Assembly (NCBI RefSeq): GCF_900177685.1
Contig: NZ_FXAY01000008.1
Coordinates: 1 to 64,000 of the forward strand
Source of the DNA: Agreia pratensis
GTDB lineage: Bacteria; Actinomycetota; Actinomycetes; Actinomycetales; Microbacteriaceae
Length of the DNA stretch: 64,000 nucleotides
Reading direction: 5' to 3'
Each line of letters opens with the position of its first letter. Position 1 is the stretch's first letter. Shown here piece after piece: positions 56,601 through 63,046 of the stretch. A model generated the notes under the pieces. That model saw nothing but the letters and a program-made list of their open reading frames with translations, searched no databases and had not been told where the DNA came from. A program made the translations under genes and the position numbers.

Positions 56601-57025
56601 TCGAGGTCGCGCGAGGCGGGCGTAGAGCGGAGCACTGGAACACCGGCCGCGATCGCGTGATCTTTCGCCGTGACCTTGTTGCCGGCCATTTCGAGCACGT
56701 GTGAGCCCGGCCCGATGAAGGTGATACCGGCGGCGCGGGCGGCTTCGGCGAGATCGGGATTCTCGGAGAGGAATCCGTAGCCGGGGTAGATGGCGTCGGC
56801 GCCGCTCTCGACGGCTACGCGAATGATCTCGCCCACATCGAGATATGCGCGCACGGGGTGACCGATCTCGCCGATCTGATAGGCCTCGTCGGCCTTGAGC
56901 CGATGCATGCTGTTTCGGTCTTCGTAGGGAAAGACCGCGACGGTCTTCGCACCGAGTTCATACGCCGCACGGAATGCCCTGATGGCGATCTCTCCACGGT
57001 TGGCGACAAGAATCTTGGAGAACAT
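53618..57025 (-). CDS. pyc: Pyruvate carboxylase
   Basis: A biotin enzyme that carboxylates pyruvate to oxaloacetate, the main anaplerotic step in many actinobacteria. Domain order is biotin carboxylase (1 to about 455: IAIRAFRAAYELGAKTV, then GGGGRGMR), carboxyltransferase (about 530-800: ETTFRDAHQSL, then HTHDTPGG) and the biotinyl domain with EAMKMEA, the biotinylated lysine at 1099. It has 1135 residues, the full single-chain form. It is divergent from parA across 70 bases. Confidence 0.97.
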   Translation of the reverse strand: MFSKILVANRGEIAIRAFRAAYELGAKTVAVFPYEDRNSMHRLKADEAYQIGEIGHPVRAYLDVGEIIRVAVESGADAIYPGYGFLSENPDLAEAARAAGITFIGPGSHVLEMAGNKVTAKDHAIAAGVPVLRSTPASRDLDVLLAGADDIGFPLFAKAVAGGGGRGMRRVESKGELTEALEAAMREADSAFGDSTMFLEQAVLRPRHIEVQILADATGETLHLFERDCSVQRRNQKVIEIAPAPNISDELREALHRDAIAFARSIGYVNAGTVEFLVDTVGERAGEHVFIEMNPRIQVEHTVTEEVTDVDLVQSQMLIAAGVTLAEMGLSQQGIVLRGAALQCRITTEDPTAGFRPDTGKITTYRSPGGAGIRLDGGTINPGAQISPHFDSMLAKLTCRGRDFSAAVRRSKRALAEFRIRGVATNIPFLQAVLEDPSFEAGDLSTSFIDERPELLRGHVSKDRGTKILNWLADVTVNQPNGARLSSVDPLDKLPAIDLDAPAPSGSRQRLLELGPQAFASALRAQTALAVTETTFRDAHQSLLATRVRTRDLLAVAPYVARMTPELLSVEAWGGATYDVALRFLGEDPWERLASLREAVPNVALQMLLRGRNTVGYTPYPTEVTDAFVREAAKTGVDIFRIFDALNDVGQMRPAIDSVLETGHAVAEVAVCYTGDLLDPAEDLYTLDYYLRLAEQIVSSGAHVLAIKDMAGLLRPAAAEKLVAAFRSNFDLPVHVHTHDTPGGQLATLLAASRAGADAVDVASAPMAGTTSQPSASSLVAALAHTDRDTGISLRSVLDLEPYWEAVRTVYRPFESGLAGPTGRVYSHEIPGGQLSNLRQQAIALGLADDFERIEDLYAAANKILGRVPKVTPSSKVVGDLALHLAAVKADPKDFEENPQNYDIPDSVIGFMAGELGELPGGWPEPFRTKVLEGREVKIGVTPLEQADAETLTGDDSAAIRSTLNRLLFAGPTKAFEQVREQYGDLSVVDTVDYLYGLRQGVENVVEIDKGVKLYVGLEAIGTADDKGMRTVMTILNGQLRPVFVRDRSITVETTAAEKADPSKPGQVAAPFSGVVTLKVAEGAIVAAGESVATIEAMKMEAAITAPIAGRVSRVAIPATQQVEAGDLLVVVAAQ

Positions 57026-57095
57026 GGGGGCCTTTCACAAATACGTGCGTATCGAGCGCACGGTTAGGTTGTCTCAGCCTAGTAAAGGTAACGTG

Positions 57096-57920
57096 GTGTC
57101 CGTGCATGTACTCAGCGTCAGCTCCCTCAAGGGAGGAGTGGGAAAGACCACGGTGACGCTCGGGCTCGCCTCGGCCGCTTTTGCAAAGGGCCTGCGTACC
57201 CTCGTCGTCGATCTTGACCCCCAGTCCGATGTCTCGACCGGAATGGACATTCGTGTCGCCGGTCACCTCAATGTGGCCGATGTTCTGGCCAGCCCCAAAG
57301 AGAAGGTCGTTCGCGCGGCTATCGCTCCGAGCGGCTGGACCAAGGATCGTGGCGGCAAAATCGATGTGCTGATCGGCAGTCCATCTGCTCTCAACTTCGA
57401 CGGTCCGCACCCGAGCATCCGCGACATCTGGAAGCTCGAGGAAGCCCTCGCGACCGTCGAGGCTGACTACGACCTCGTGCTCATCGACTGTGCGCCTTCG
57501 CTCAACGCACTCACGCGTACCGCGTGGGCAGCGAGCGACAGGGTGAGTGTCGTCACCGAGCCTGGACTCTTCTCCGTAGCCGCGGCCGACAGGGCGTTGC
57601 GTGCGATAGAAGAGATCCGCCGCGGCCTCAGTCCCCGACTCCAGCCGCTCGGAATCATTGTGAACCGTGTTCGGTCGCAGTCCTTGGAGCATCAGTTCCG
57701 CATCAAGGAACTGCGCGACATGTTCGGACCCCTGGTCCTCAGCCCGCAGTTGCCCGAGCGCACGTCGTTGCAGCAGGCGCAGGGTGCGGCGAAGCCTCTG
57801 CACGTGTGGCCCGGCGAAGGCGCGCAAGAGATGGCGCGCAACTTCGACCTTCTCCTCGAGCGCGTGATGCGCACAGGCAGGCTCGGCGAGTACGCCGAGA
57901 CCAAGACCACACGCGGCTAG
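57096..57920 (+). CDS. ParA-family ATPase (orphan)
   Basis: A deviant Walker-type ATPase of the MinD/ParA family. SSLKGGVGKTT (10-19) is the deviant P-loop, VVDLDPQSDVSTG is Walker A', and LVLIDCAPSLNALT is Walker B. GTG 57096 follows AAAGG by 7 bases (57093 and 57102 are alternatives) and gives about 274 residues. No parB gene or parS-like site is seen nearby, so it is not the usual segregation pair and may position another cargo. It converges on a MerR gene with a REP-like repeat between. Confidence 0.9.
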   Translation: MSVHVLSVSSLKGGVGKTTVTLGLASAAFAKGLRTLVVDLDPQSDVSTGMDIRVAGHLNVADVLASPKEKVVRAAIAPSGWTKDRGGKIDVLIGSPSALNFDGPHPSIRDIWKLEEALATVEADYDLVLIDCAPSLNALTRTAWAASDRVSVVTEPGLFSVAAADRALRAIEEIRRGLSPRLQPLGIIVNRVRSQSLEHQFRIKELRDMFGPLVLSPQLPERTSLQQAQGAAKPLHVWPGEGAQEMARNFDLLLERVMRTGRLGEYAETKTTRG

Positions 57921-57927
57921 ATCTTCC

Positions 57928-57974
57928 CTTCGACGGGCTCAGGGAACGGATGCCGTTCGCTGGGCTTGTCGAAG
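57928..57974. repeat. REP-like imperfect palindrome between convergent genes
   Basis: The left arm (57928-57949) begins CTTCGACGGGCTCAG and the right arm (57953-57974) is its near complement, with about three mismatched positions in 22. A further GCTCC/GGAGC hairpin follows. CTTCGAC...GCTCAG-type palindromes recur between genes in many actinobacterial genomes; here it separates the ends of parA and a MerR gene and may also end transcription. No second copy was noticed in the window. Confidence 0.55.
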
Positions 57975-58005
57975 CTCCCATTCGCGGAGCCTGGCGAAGA
58001 GCCCG

Positions 58006-58578
58006 CTAGGAGATCTTGCGGTTCGCCCTACGCGCGGCGAGTTCGTCCATCGGGTCAGGAACATTCGAGTCGATCGAGACGAGAGTGGTCTCGACCTCCC
58101 GCAGAACCTTGCCCACGGCGATGCCGAAGACGCCCTGACCGCGGCTGACCAGGTCGATGACCTCGTCGTTCGAAGTGCACAGATAAACGCTGGCTCCATC
58201 GCTCATCAGAGTCGTCTGGGCGAGGTCGTTGATGCCGGCCTCGCGGAGCTGCTCGATCGCTGTGCGGATCTGCTGCAACGAGATGCCTGTGTCGAGCAGA
58301 CGCTTGACGAGCTTGAGCACGAGGATGTCTCGGAACCCGTAGAGACGCTGAGAACCTGATCCGGCGGCGCCACGAACAGTGGGTTCGACCAGCGCCGTGC
58401 GCGCCCAGTAGTCGAGCTGCCGGTACGTGATTCCGGCGGCGCGGGCGGCAACGGCTCCACGGTATCCGGAGTCGGCGTCGAGCTCGGCCATGCCATCGGT
58501 GAAAAGAAGGCCATCGAAGCGGGCATCGTCGCTACGCTTCGTGCCTGGTCCGGCACCGGTTCCGATGTTCTCGCTCAA
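58006..58578 (-). CDS. MerR-family regulator, Rv1830 type
   Basis: A 190-residue MerR-like regulator. An unusual N-terminal tail (1-36) precedes the winged helix (about 40-105: YRGAVAARAAGITYRQLDYW, then SGSQRLYGFRDI), and a helical dimer region follows. It has no cysteine metal site, so it is not a metal sensor. The start is TTG, with GGAAGAGG upstream. It lies downstream of the FtsR-type MerR and GarA genes, as Rv1830 does near Rv1828 and Rv1827 in M. tuberculosis. Confidence 0.88.
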   Translation of the reverse strand: MSENIGTGAGPGTKRSDDARFDGLLFTDGMAELDADSGYRGAVAARAAGITYRQLDYWARTALVEPTVRGAAGSGSQRLYGFRDILVLKLVKRLLDTGISLQQIRTAIEQLREAGINDLAQTTLMSDGASVYLCTSNDEVIDLVSRGQGVFGIAVGKVLREVETTLVSIDSNVPDPMDELAARRANRKIS

Positions 58579-58737
58579 GAAACGCGCCTCTTCCAGAAAA
58601 ATTATCGGCCGTTGAAAGCCGTCTGTGTCTACTCAGTCCACGCTAGCGAGGGGATCGACCAGCGGCAACGACATCCGCATTTATTAGTCGGCGTGTCGTG
58701 CAGAGTCGACGTTCAGCCAGTCTACGACGCCCACCGG

Positions 58738-59439
58738 TCAGGGAACGAGTCGCCCGAGGGCCGATCTGATCAGACTCCCTCTCACGATCTCGAGCTGACC
58801 CGCGATTTCGACGGCGAGCTCTGCCGCGCGCGCTCGACTCGATGCGTCATTGCGCCTCGATACGGGCACAAGTGCGCTCTCGATGAGTCCGAGTTCTCTC
58901 TCTGCGGCGACGCGGAAGCCGCGCAGGTGGCGTGGTTCGATGCCGCAGCGCTGGAGCTCGACGAGGGCCTTCAGCACCGCGAGAGTGTCGTCTCCGAACG
59001 TGTCGCCCGGAGTGATCACCGAAGCAGACACGGCGTCCTGGAGCAGCATCGGAGTGGCACCGGCTTCGCGGATCAACTCATCACGGCTGAGGCGTCGACC
59101 GCTCGGCAGCATCGATGGACCGCGATCGGTCGTCGACCCGGGAAGGAGTGGCCCCAGACCCGCGTCGACGTCGTCGAGGTAGGACTTGATGACGACGAGC
59201 GGCAGATAGCGATCCCGTTGCATCGTGAGGATGAGCCGGAGTCGATCGAGATCTTGTTGGCAGAACTTGCGGTAGCCCGATTCTGTTCGAGCGGGCCGCA
59301 CGAGCCCTCGCTCTTCGAGAAACCGAAGCTTTGAGGGGGTCAGATCAGGAAATTCGGGCGTGAGCCGGGCGAGAACCTGGCCGATGCTGAGGAGCTGAGC
59401 CGATGCCGATCCGCGCGCCGATGCGGGTGTGCCGGCCAT
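58738..59439 (-). CDS. ftsR: MerR-family regulator, FtsR (Rv1828) type
   Basis: A 233-residue MerR-like regulator. The N-terminal domain reads LLSIGQVLARLTPEFPDLTP, then LRFLEERGLVRPARTESGYRKF, the Rv1828/FtsR form. In Corynebacterium and Mycobacterium FtsR activates or modulates ftsZ; ftsZ lies in this window. The gene starts directly after garA with no gap, so they share a transcript. Symbol by homology of sequence and context, not tested. Confidence 0.8.
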   Translation of the reverse strand: MAGTPASARGSASAQLLSIGQVLARLTPEFPDLTPSKLRFLEERGLVRPARTESGYRKFCQQDLDRLRLILTMQRDRYLPLVVIKSYLDDVDAGLGPLLPGSTTDRGPSMLPSGRRLSRDELIREAGATPMLLQDAVSASVITPGDTFGDDTLAVLKALVELQRCGIEPRHLRGFRVAAERELGLIESALVPVSRRNDASSRARAAELAVEIAGQLEIVRGSLIRSALGRLVP

Positions 59440-59916
59440 CTACTCGCCGGGGGCGGTGACGACGTCGAGCCGCGACGGGTAGAACGTGAGACGGAATTTG
59501 CCGACCTGTACCTCTGCGCCGTCGCTCAGAAGAGCCCGGTCTACCCGTACACCGTCGAAGTACGTGCCGTTGAGTGACCCCAGATCGGTCACTTCGAAGG
59601 CGTTGGCGCGGCGGGTGAAAGCTGCATGCTTGCGAGACACGGTGACATCATCGAGGAAAATATCTGCCTCGGGGTGGCGCCCGGCGATCGTGCTGTCGGA
59701 GTCGAGGAGGAAACGAGCCCCGTTGTTGGGCCCACGGCGCACGATCAGGAGCGCTGATCCCGACGGTAGAGCGGCGATCGCCTCGAGCTCTTCGGCAGTG
59801 ACCCCGCCTTCGAGAGCCGCCAGCTGGGCCGCAAACTCCGCAGTGAAATGCAGGGTCGTGTCAGTTTCATTGCGTGCGCGGTTCGCGGACTCGTGTGCGT
59901 TCGTGTCATCAGCCAA
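59440..59916 (-). CDS. garA: FHA-domain regulator GarA/OdhI
   Basis: A phospho-dependent switch that inhibits 2-oxoglutarate dehydrogenase and affects glutamate enzymes. The FHA domain (about 78-140) holds GRHPEADIFLDDVTVSRKHA and SLNGTYFDG with the phosphothreonine-binding Arg, Ser and Asn. The N-terminal ETDTTLHF corresponds to the ETTS phosphorylation motif of GarA, though the residue after the two Thr is Leu, not Ser. The start is TTG, with AGGAGG upstream. A PASTA kinase that could phosphorylate it is encoded at 44158. Confidence 0.9.
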   Translation of the reverse strand: MADDTNAHESANRARNETDTTLHFTAEFAAQLAALEGGVTAEELEAIAALPSGSALLIVRRGPNNGARFLLDSDSTIAGRHPEADIFLDDVTVSRKHAAFTRRANAFEVTDLGSLNGTYFDGVRVDRALLSDGAEVQVGKFRLTFYPSRLDVVTAPGE

Positions 59917-60024
59917 GTTCGTGACCTCCTAGGGTGTCCAGCGTAGCCGATGCGAGTCTGCCAGCGAGCAGGGAATACGCCGAACGGCCACCTGTGAGTG
60001 CGCGTTCAGCCACCGAATCGGGCG

Positions 60025-60975
60025 TCATTGAGATGCGACGGACGAAGCTCCGAGCATCCCCGTCAACCACACGGTTCCTCTGGTAAAGCATCCGAGCGAT
60101 TCGACACGCCTTCGAAGCTCCGCATCGGCAGTCACTACGAGCACCGTGTCGCCTGCGTTCAGTCGTGAATCGGCGATGTCGACGATCGATTCGTCTCCCT
60201 CGCCTTCGGCGCGAGCGACGACGATCTCCGGGGAACGGATGCCATCAGCCAGGGTGCGAGCCGAGTCGCGGACTTGACGATCCGGAGCATTCCTGCCTTG
60301 CCCTTCGAGCACGGCGACGATCGATGGCCAGTACACGTCGACATCGAGGCCGAGAAGCGTTCCCGGGATTCCCTCGTCCGCCCTGTCGGCGAGAGAATCG
60401 AGCAGATTCGCGGCAGCGCCCGCCCGATCCTTCCACCACCCGTTCGGCCGGGAGCCGATCACATTGGCCGAATCGACCACGACGCTGATCGAGTTCTGTA
60501 GGAGGCTCTTGAGCGACGGCCAGCGTGCGGCGAAGCCGGGATGTAGAGGGAGCGAGTCGACCTCGTCGATCGGAACCCAGCGGAGCTCGATACTCTCCGC
60601 GTCGCCGATGACCGCGTCGAATGCACGCGTTGCACGCACTCCGACCGTCGTGTAACTCCAGATTCCGATGTCGAGAACGCTCGTGAATTCGAGTTCGAGC
60701 GCGTCCGCGGGCACCCCAGCCTCTTCATAGGCCTCCCGCAGAGCGCCACGCACCGCGGATTCGCCCTCGTGTCGCGCCCCGCCGGGGAGACCCCAGGTGC
60801 CCCCGTGGTGGCTCCATTCGACCCGGAGCTGCAGCAGCACTCCACGGTCGTCGTGAACAAGAAGACCCGCAGCCCCGAACGTGCCCCAGAACTTTCGCCC
60901 GTCAGACGCGGTGACCCAGGCGTCCCCACTTCCGTGCGGACGACGGCCGACCGCGCCGAGCGAGTTCTCGGCCAT
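60025..60975 (-). CDS. NUDIX hydrolase fused to a PIN/NYN-like nuclease domain
   Basis: A 316-residue two-domain protein. Residues 30-150 form a NUDIX domain with a complete NUDIX box at 66-88 (GARHEGESAVRGALREAYEE begins it), so it should hydrolyse a nucleoside diphosphate-linked compound. Residues 164-316 (VVVDSANVIGSRPNGWW; Asp168, Asp284 in VVTADAELRRRV) look like an NYN/PIN-type ribonuclease fold. ATG 60975 overlaps the DUF1653 stop by one base (TGATG). Substrates of either domain are unknown. The open frame upstream of 60975 is a shadow. Confidence 0.82.
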   Translation of the reverse strand: MAENSLGAVGRRPHGSGDAWVTASDGRKFWGTFGAAGLLVHDDRGVLLQLRVEWSHHGGTWGLPGGARHEGESAVRGALREAYEEAGVPADALELEFTSVLDIGIWSYTTVGVRATRAFDAVIGDAESIELRWVPIDEVDSLPLHPGFAARWPSLKSLLQNSISVVVDSANVIGSRPNGWWKDRAGAAANLLDSLADRADEGIPGTLLGLDVDVYWPSIVAVLEGQGRNAPDRQVRDSARTLADGIRSPEIVVARAEGEGDESIVDIADSRLNAGDTVLVVTADAELRRRVESLGCFTRGTVWLTGMLGASSVASQ

Positions 60976-61196
60976 CACAGTTTGGTGAAGCGCGGTACAG
61001 CGACACCGTCGACCAGCGCTTCGCCGAGAAACATATCGAGGGGACGGACCCACAGGGAACCGTCCGCAGATCGGTAGAGCGCCAGTCTCTCTTCTGTCTC
61101 GCTGTGCCGGGCTTCGCCGACGACGTCGTATCGACCGCCCTTGAAGTGAACGTATGCGCCGGGCTCCAAGGTATCCATCACCCGATTCTGCCTCAT
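60975..61196 (-). CDS. DUF1653 small protein
   Basis: A 73-residue protein of the DUF1653 family: GAYVHFKGGRYDVVGEARHS, then LALYRSADGSLWVRPLDMF. This small beta-rich domain has no established role. ATG 61178 (MDTLEPG) is an alternative start close to the conserved region. Its stop and the NUDIX start share one base, so the two are co-translated. It is divergent from the FMN reductase gene. Confidence 0.85.
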   Translation of the reverse strand: MRQNRVMDTLEPGAYVHFKGGRYDVVGEARHSETEERLALYRSADGSLWVRPLDMFLGEALVDGVAVPRFTKL

Positions 61197-61305
61197 CTTC
61201 CCGCACGCGGCGCGGGGTCCGATCGCCGGGAATATTCACCGCACACCGACGGTTTCGAATCCATGTAGATGCAAACGCATTGAAATGTGTGGAGTGGAGA
61301 ACATC

Positions 61306-61926
61306 ATGAACAAGTCGATCGCGATCATTTCGGCTGGCCTCAGTCAGCCCTCGTCGACGCGCCTGCTCGCCGATCGATTGGGCGAAGCGACGACGCGAGC
61401 CCTGTCGGACGCGGGTTCCGACGCGACGATCACCGTTATCGAACTCCGCGACCTGGCACACGACATCACGAACACCATGCTGACCGGATTCACCGCCGGC
61501 GACCTCGCGTCGGCGATAGAGACGATCGCCGACGCAGACGCCGTCATCGCCGTGACCCCGATCTTCTCATCGTCGTACAGCGGGCTGTTCAAGTCGTTCT
61601 TCGACATCCTCGAGCCGCGCACCCTGGCCGGAAAGCCCGTGCTCCTCGCAGCAACGGGCGGCACCGCTCGCCACTCTCTGGCACTCGAGTATTCAGTGCG
61701 CCCGCTCTTCGCTTATCTGCAGTCGATCATCGTGCCCACCTCTGTTTTTGCCGCCTCGGAGGACTGGGGCAGCACCGGCGGAACCCACGGAGAACTCGCC
61801 GTGCGCATCACTCGGGCGGCCGGCGAACTGGCCGAGATCGTCGAGGGACGCCCCGCGACCCGGCCCGTCGAGGAGCCCGTCATCCCCTTCGCTCAGCAGC
61901 TGGCGAATCTCGCCGTTTCGGCATAA
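61306..61926 (+). CDS. NAD(P)H-dependent FMN reductase, CE1759 family
   Basis: A 206-residue flavodoxin-like reductase. The N-terminal SAGLSQPSSTRLLADRLG is the FMN phosphate loop, TPIFSSSYSGLFKSFFDIL contacts the flavin, and ATGGTARHSLALEYSVRPL follows. The CE1759 group is known from actinobacteria as oxidoreductases of unclear substrate. ATG 61306 has GGAG 9 bases upstream. It converges on alkB with 7 bases between. Confidence 0.9.
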   Translation: MNKSIAIISAGLSQPSSTRLLADRLGEATTRALSDAGSDATITVIELRDLAHDITNTMLTGFTAGDLASAIETIADADAVIAVTPIFSSSYSGLFKSFFDILEPRTLAGKPVLLAATGGTARHSLALEYSVRPLFAYLQSIIVPTSVFAASEDWGSTGGTHGELAVRITRAAGELAEIVEGRPATRPVEEPVIPFAQQLANLAVSA

Positions 61927-61933
61927 GCGCAGT

Positions 61934-62557
61934 TCAGGCGCGTCGGAACTGCACACTGATGCGGGGCCCGACAGTCTTGGCCGACTTGAGGATGGCGTGC
62001 TCGTATGTGCGCTGGCAACTGCCTCCCATCACGATGAGATCGCCGTGCCCGACCGGAAACCGCTCGGTCTGCCCACCGCCGACGGGACGCACCGAGAGCA
62101 CGCGCTCTGCACCGACCGAAAGAATAGCGACCCGCGTGTCACGCTGCGTCGATCGGCCCACGCGGTCGCCGTGCCACGCGACACTGTCATCGCCTGTTCG
62201 ATAGAAGCAGAGGCCAGCCGTGGCGAACCGTTCGGCATCGAGATGAGCGTAGTGCTCGTTGAGCAGCCGCATGGCGTCGTCGAGCGTCGAATGCGGAAGC
62301 CGATCCGCCTCGCCGAACCAGCTCACCAGCCGGGGCACCTCGACGATTCTGTCGTACATCTCACGTCGATCGGCTCGCCACTCGACAGCGCCGACGAGGT
62401 CTTCGAACAGCGAGTCGGAGTTGGCAACCCAACCCGGCCTCAGGTCGATCCACGCACCCGAATCGAGAGGGATGCGCTGAACGCTCTCGCCGAGAACACC
62501 CACAACGGCGGCGGCACCCGGGTCATCGAACAGCGAGGCCTGATATGCGAGAGTCAT
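61934..62557 (-). CDS. alkB: AlkB-family 2-oxoglutarate/Fe(II) dioxygenase
   Basis: It repairs alkylated bases (1-methyladenine, 3-methylcytosine) by oxidative demethylation. Fe ligands are His129 and Asp131 (AWHGDRVG) and His187 (TYEHAI); Arg199 and Arg205 in PRISVQFRR bind 2-oxoglutarate. It has 207 residues from ATG 62557. No Ada-like gene is adjacent. A LexA-type box at 62577-62592 overlaps its promoter, so it should be DNA-damage inducible. Confidence 0.92.
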   Translation of the reverse strand: MTLAYQASLFDDPGAAAVVGVLGESVQRIPLDSGAWIDLRPGWVANSDSLFEDLVGAVEWRADRREMYDRIVEVPRLVSWFGEADRLPHSTLDDAMRLLNEHYAHLDAERFATAGLCFYRTGDDSVAWHGDRVGRSTQRDTRVAILSVGAERVLSVRPVGGGQTERFPVGHGDLIVMGGSCQRTYEHAILKSAKTVGPRISVQFRRA

Positions 62558-62563
62558 AACTCG

Positions 62564-62569
62564 AGCATA
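62564..62569 (-). promoter_or_regulatory. -10 box of leaderless alkB
   Basis: On the minus strand TATGCT is followed by 6 bases and then the alkB ATG. The -35 position falls inside the SOS box, so LexA binding would block RNA polymerase. Confidence 0.5.
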
Positions 62570-62576
62570 CGTAAAT

Positions 62577-62592
62577 TCGAACATATGTTCTA
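62577..62592. promoter_or_regulatory. LexA-type SOS box
   Basis: TCGAACATATGTTCTA matches 11 of the 12 fixed positions of the actinobacterial SOS consensus TCGAAC-N4-GTTCGA; the single mismatch is T for G at the fifth position of the right half-site. It lies 20-35 bases upstream of the alkB start and 41-56 bases upstream of the S4-protein start. Confidence 0.72.
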
Positions 62593-62620
62593 CTCGCGTC
62601 GCGGGCAGCATCAGGTCTCG

Positions 62621-62626
62621 TAGAGT
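62621..62626 (+). promoter_or_regulatory. -10 box of a leaderless S4-protein transcript
   Basis: TAGAGT is followed by 6 bases and then ATG 62633, another leaderless arrangement. Confidence 0.45.
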
Positions 62627-62632
62627 CGAGGA

Positions 62633-63004
62633 ATGGAAGCAGGCTCATCGATCCGAGTGGACAGTTGGATCTGGGCCGTGCGGCTGATCAAATCGCGCTC
62701 CCTCGCCACCTCCGCGTGCCGCGCCGGCCACGTGCGGGTGAACGGCGAGAAGGTGAAGGCAGCCCACTCTGTGCGGGTGGGCGACGAAGTCCGACTCCGC
62801 ACTCCGGATGCCGAGCGCATCGTTGTGGTGAAGCGGGTTCTCGCAAAACGAGTGAGCGCGGCCGTCGCGGCCGAGAGCCTCACCGACAACACCCCACCCC
62901 CACCGGCCCGTGAGGACGTGCCGTTCGTGCCCATCCGCGATCGCGGTGCCGGACGTCCGACGAAGCGCGAGCGTCGCGACATCGAGAAGCTGCGGGGCCA
63001 CTGA
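62633..63004 (+). CDS. S4-domain RNA-binding protein, Hsp15-like
   Basis: A 123-residue protein with an S4 domain (about 8-70: RVDSWIWAVRLIKSRSLATS, then GHVRVNGEKVKAAHSVRVGD) and a basic Pro-rich tail ending RPTKRERRDIEKLRGH. Hsp15 proteins bind 50S subunits carrying stalled peptidyl-tRNA; the heat-shock link in E. coli may not apply here. It is divergent from alkB across 75 bases. Confidence 0.9.
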   Translation: MEAGSSIRVDSWIWAVRLIKSRSLATSACRAGHVRVNGEKVKAAHSVRVGDEVRLRTPDAERIVVVKRVLAKRVSAAVAAESLTDNTPPPPAREDVPFVPIRDRGAGRPTKRERRDIEKLRGH

Positions 63005-63046
63005 TACGTAGCGGCGTCGTCTGCGCCGGGTCTTATGCCCGCGCTG

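Noticed and set aside
60025-61461. 478-residue version of the NUDIX protein
   Set aside because: The added part overlaps the DUF1653 gene and the next gene on the other strand; the TGATG overlap and homology support ATG 60975.
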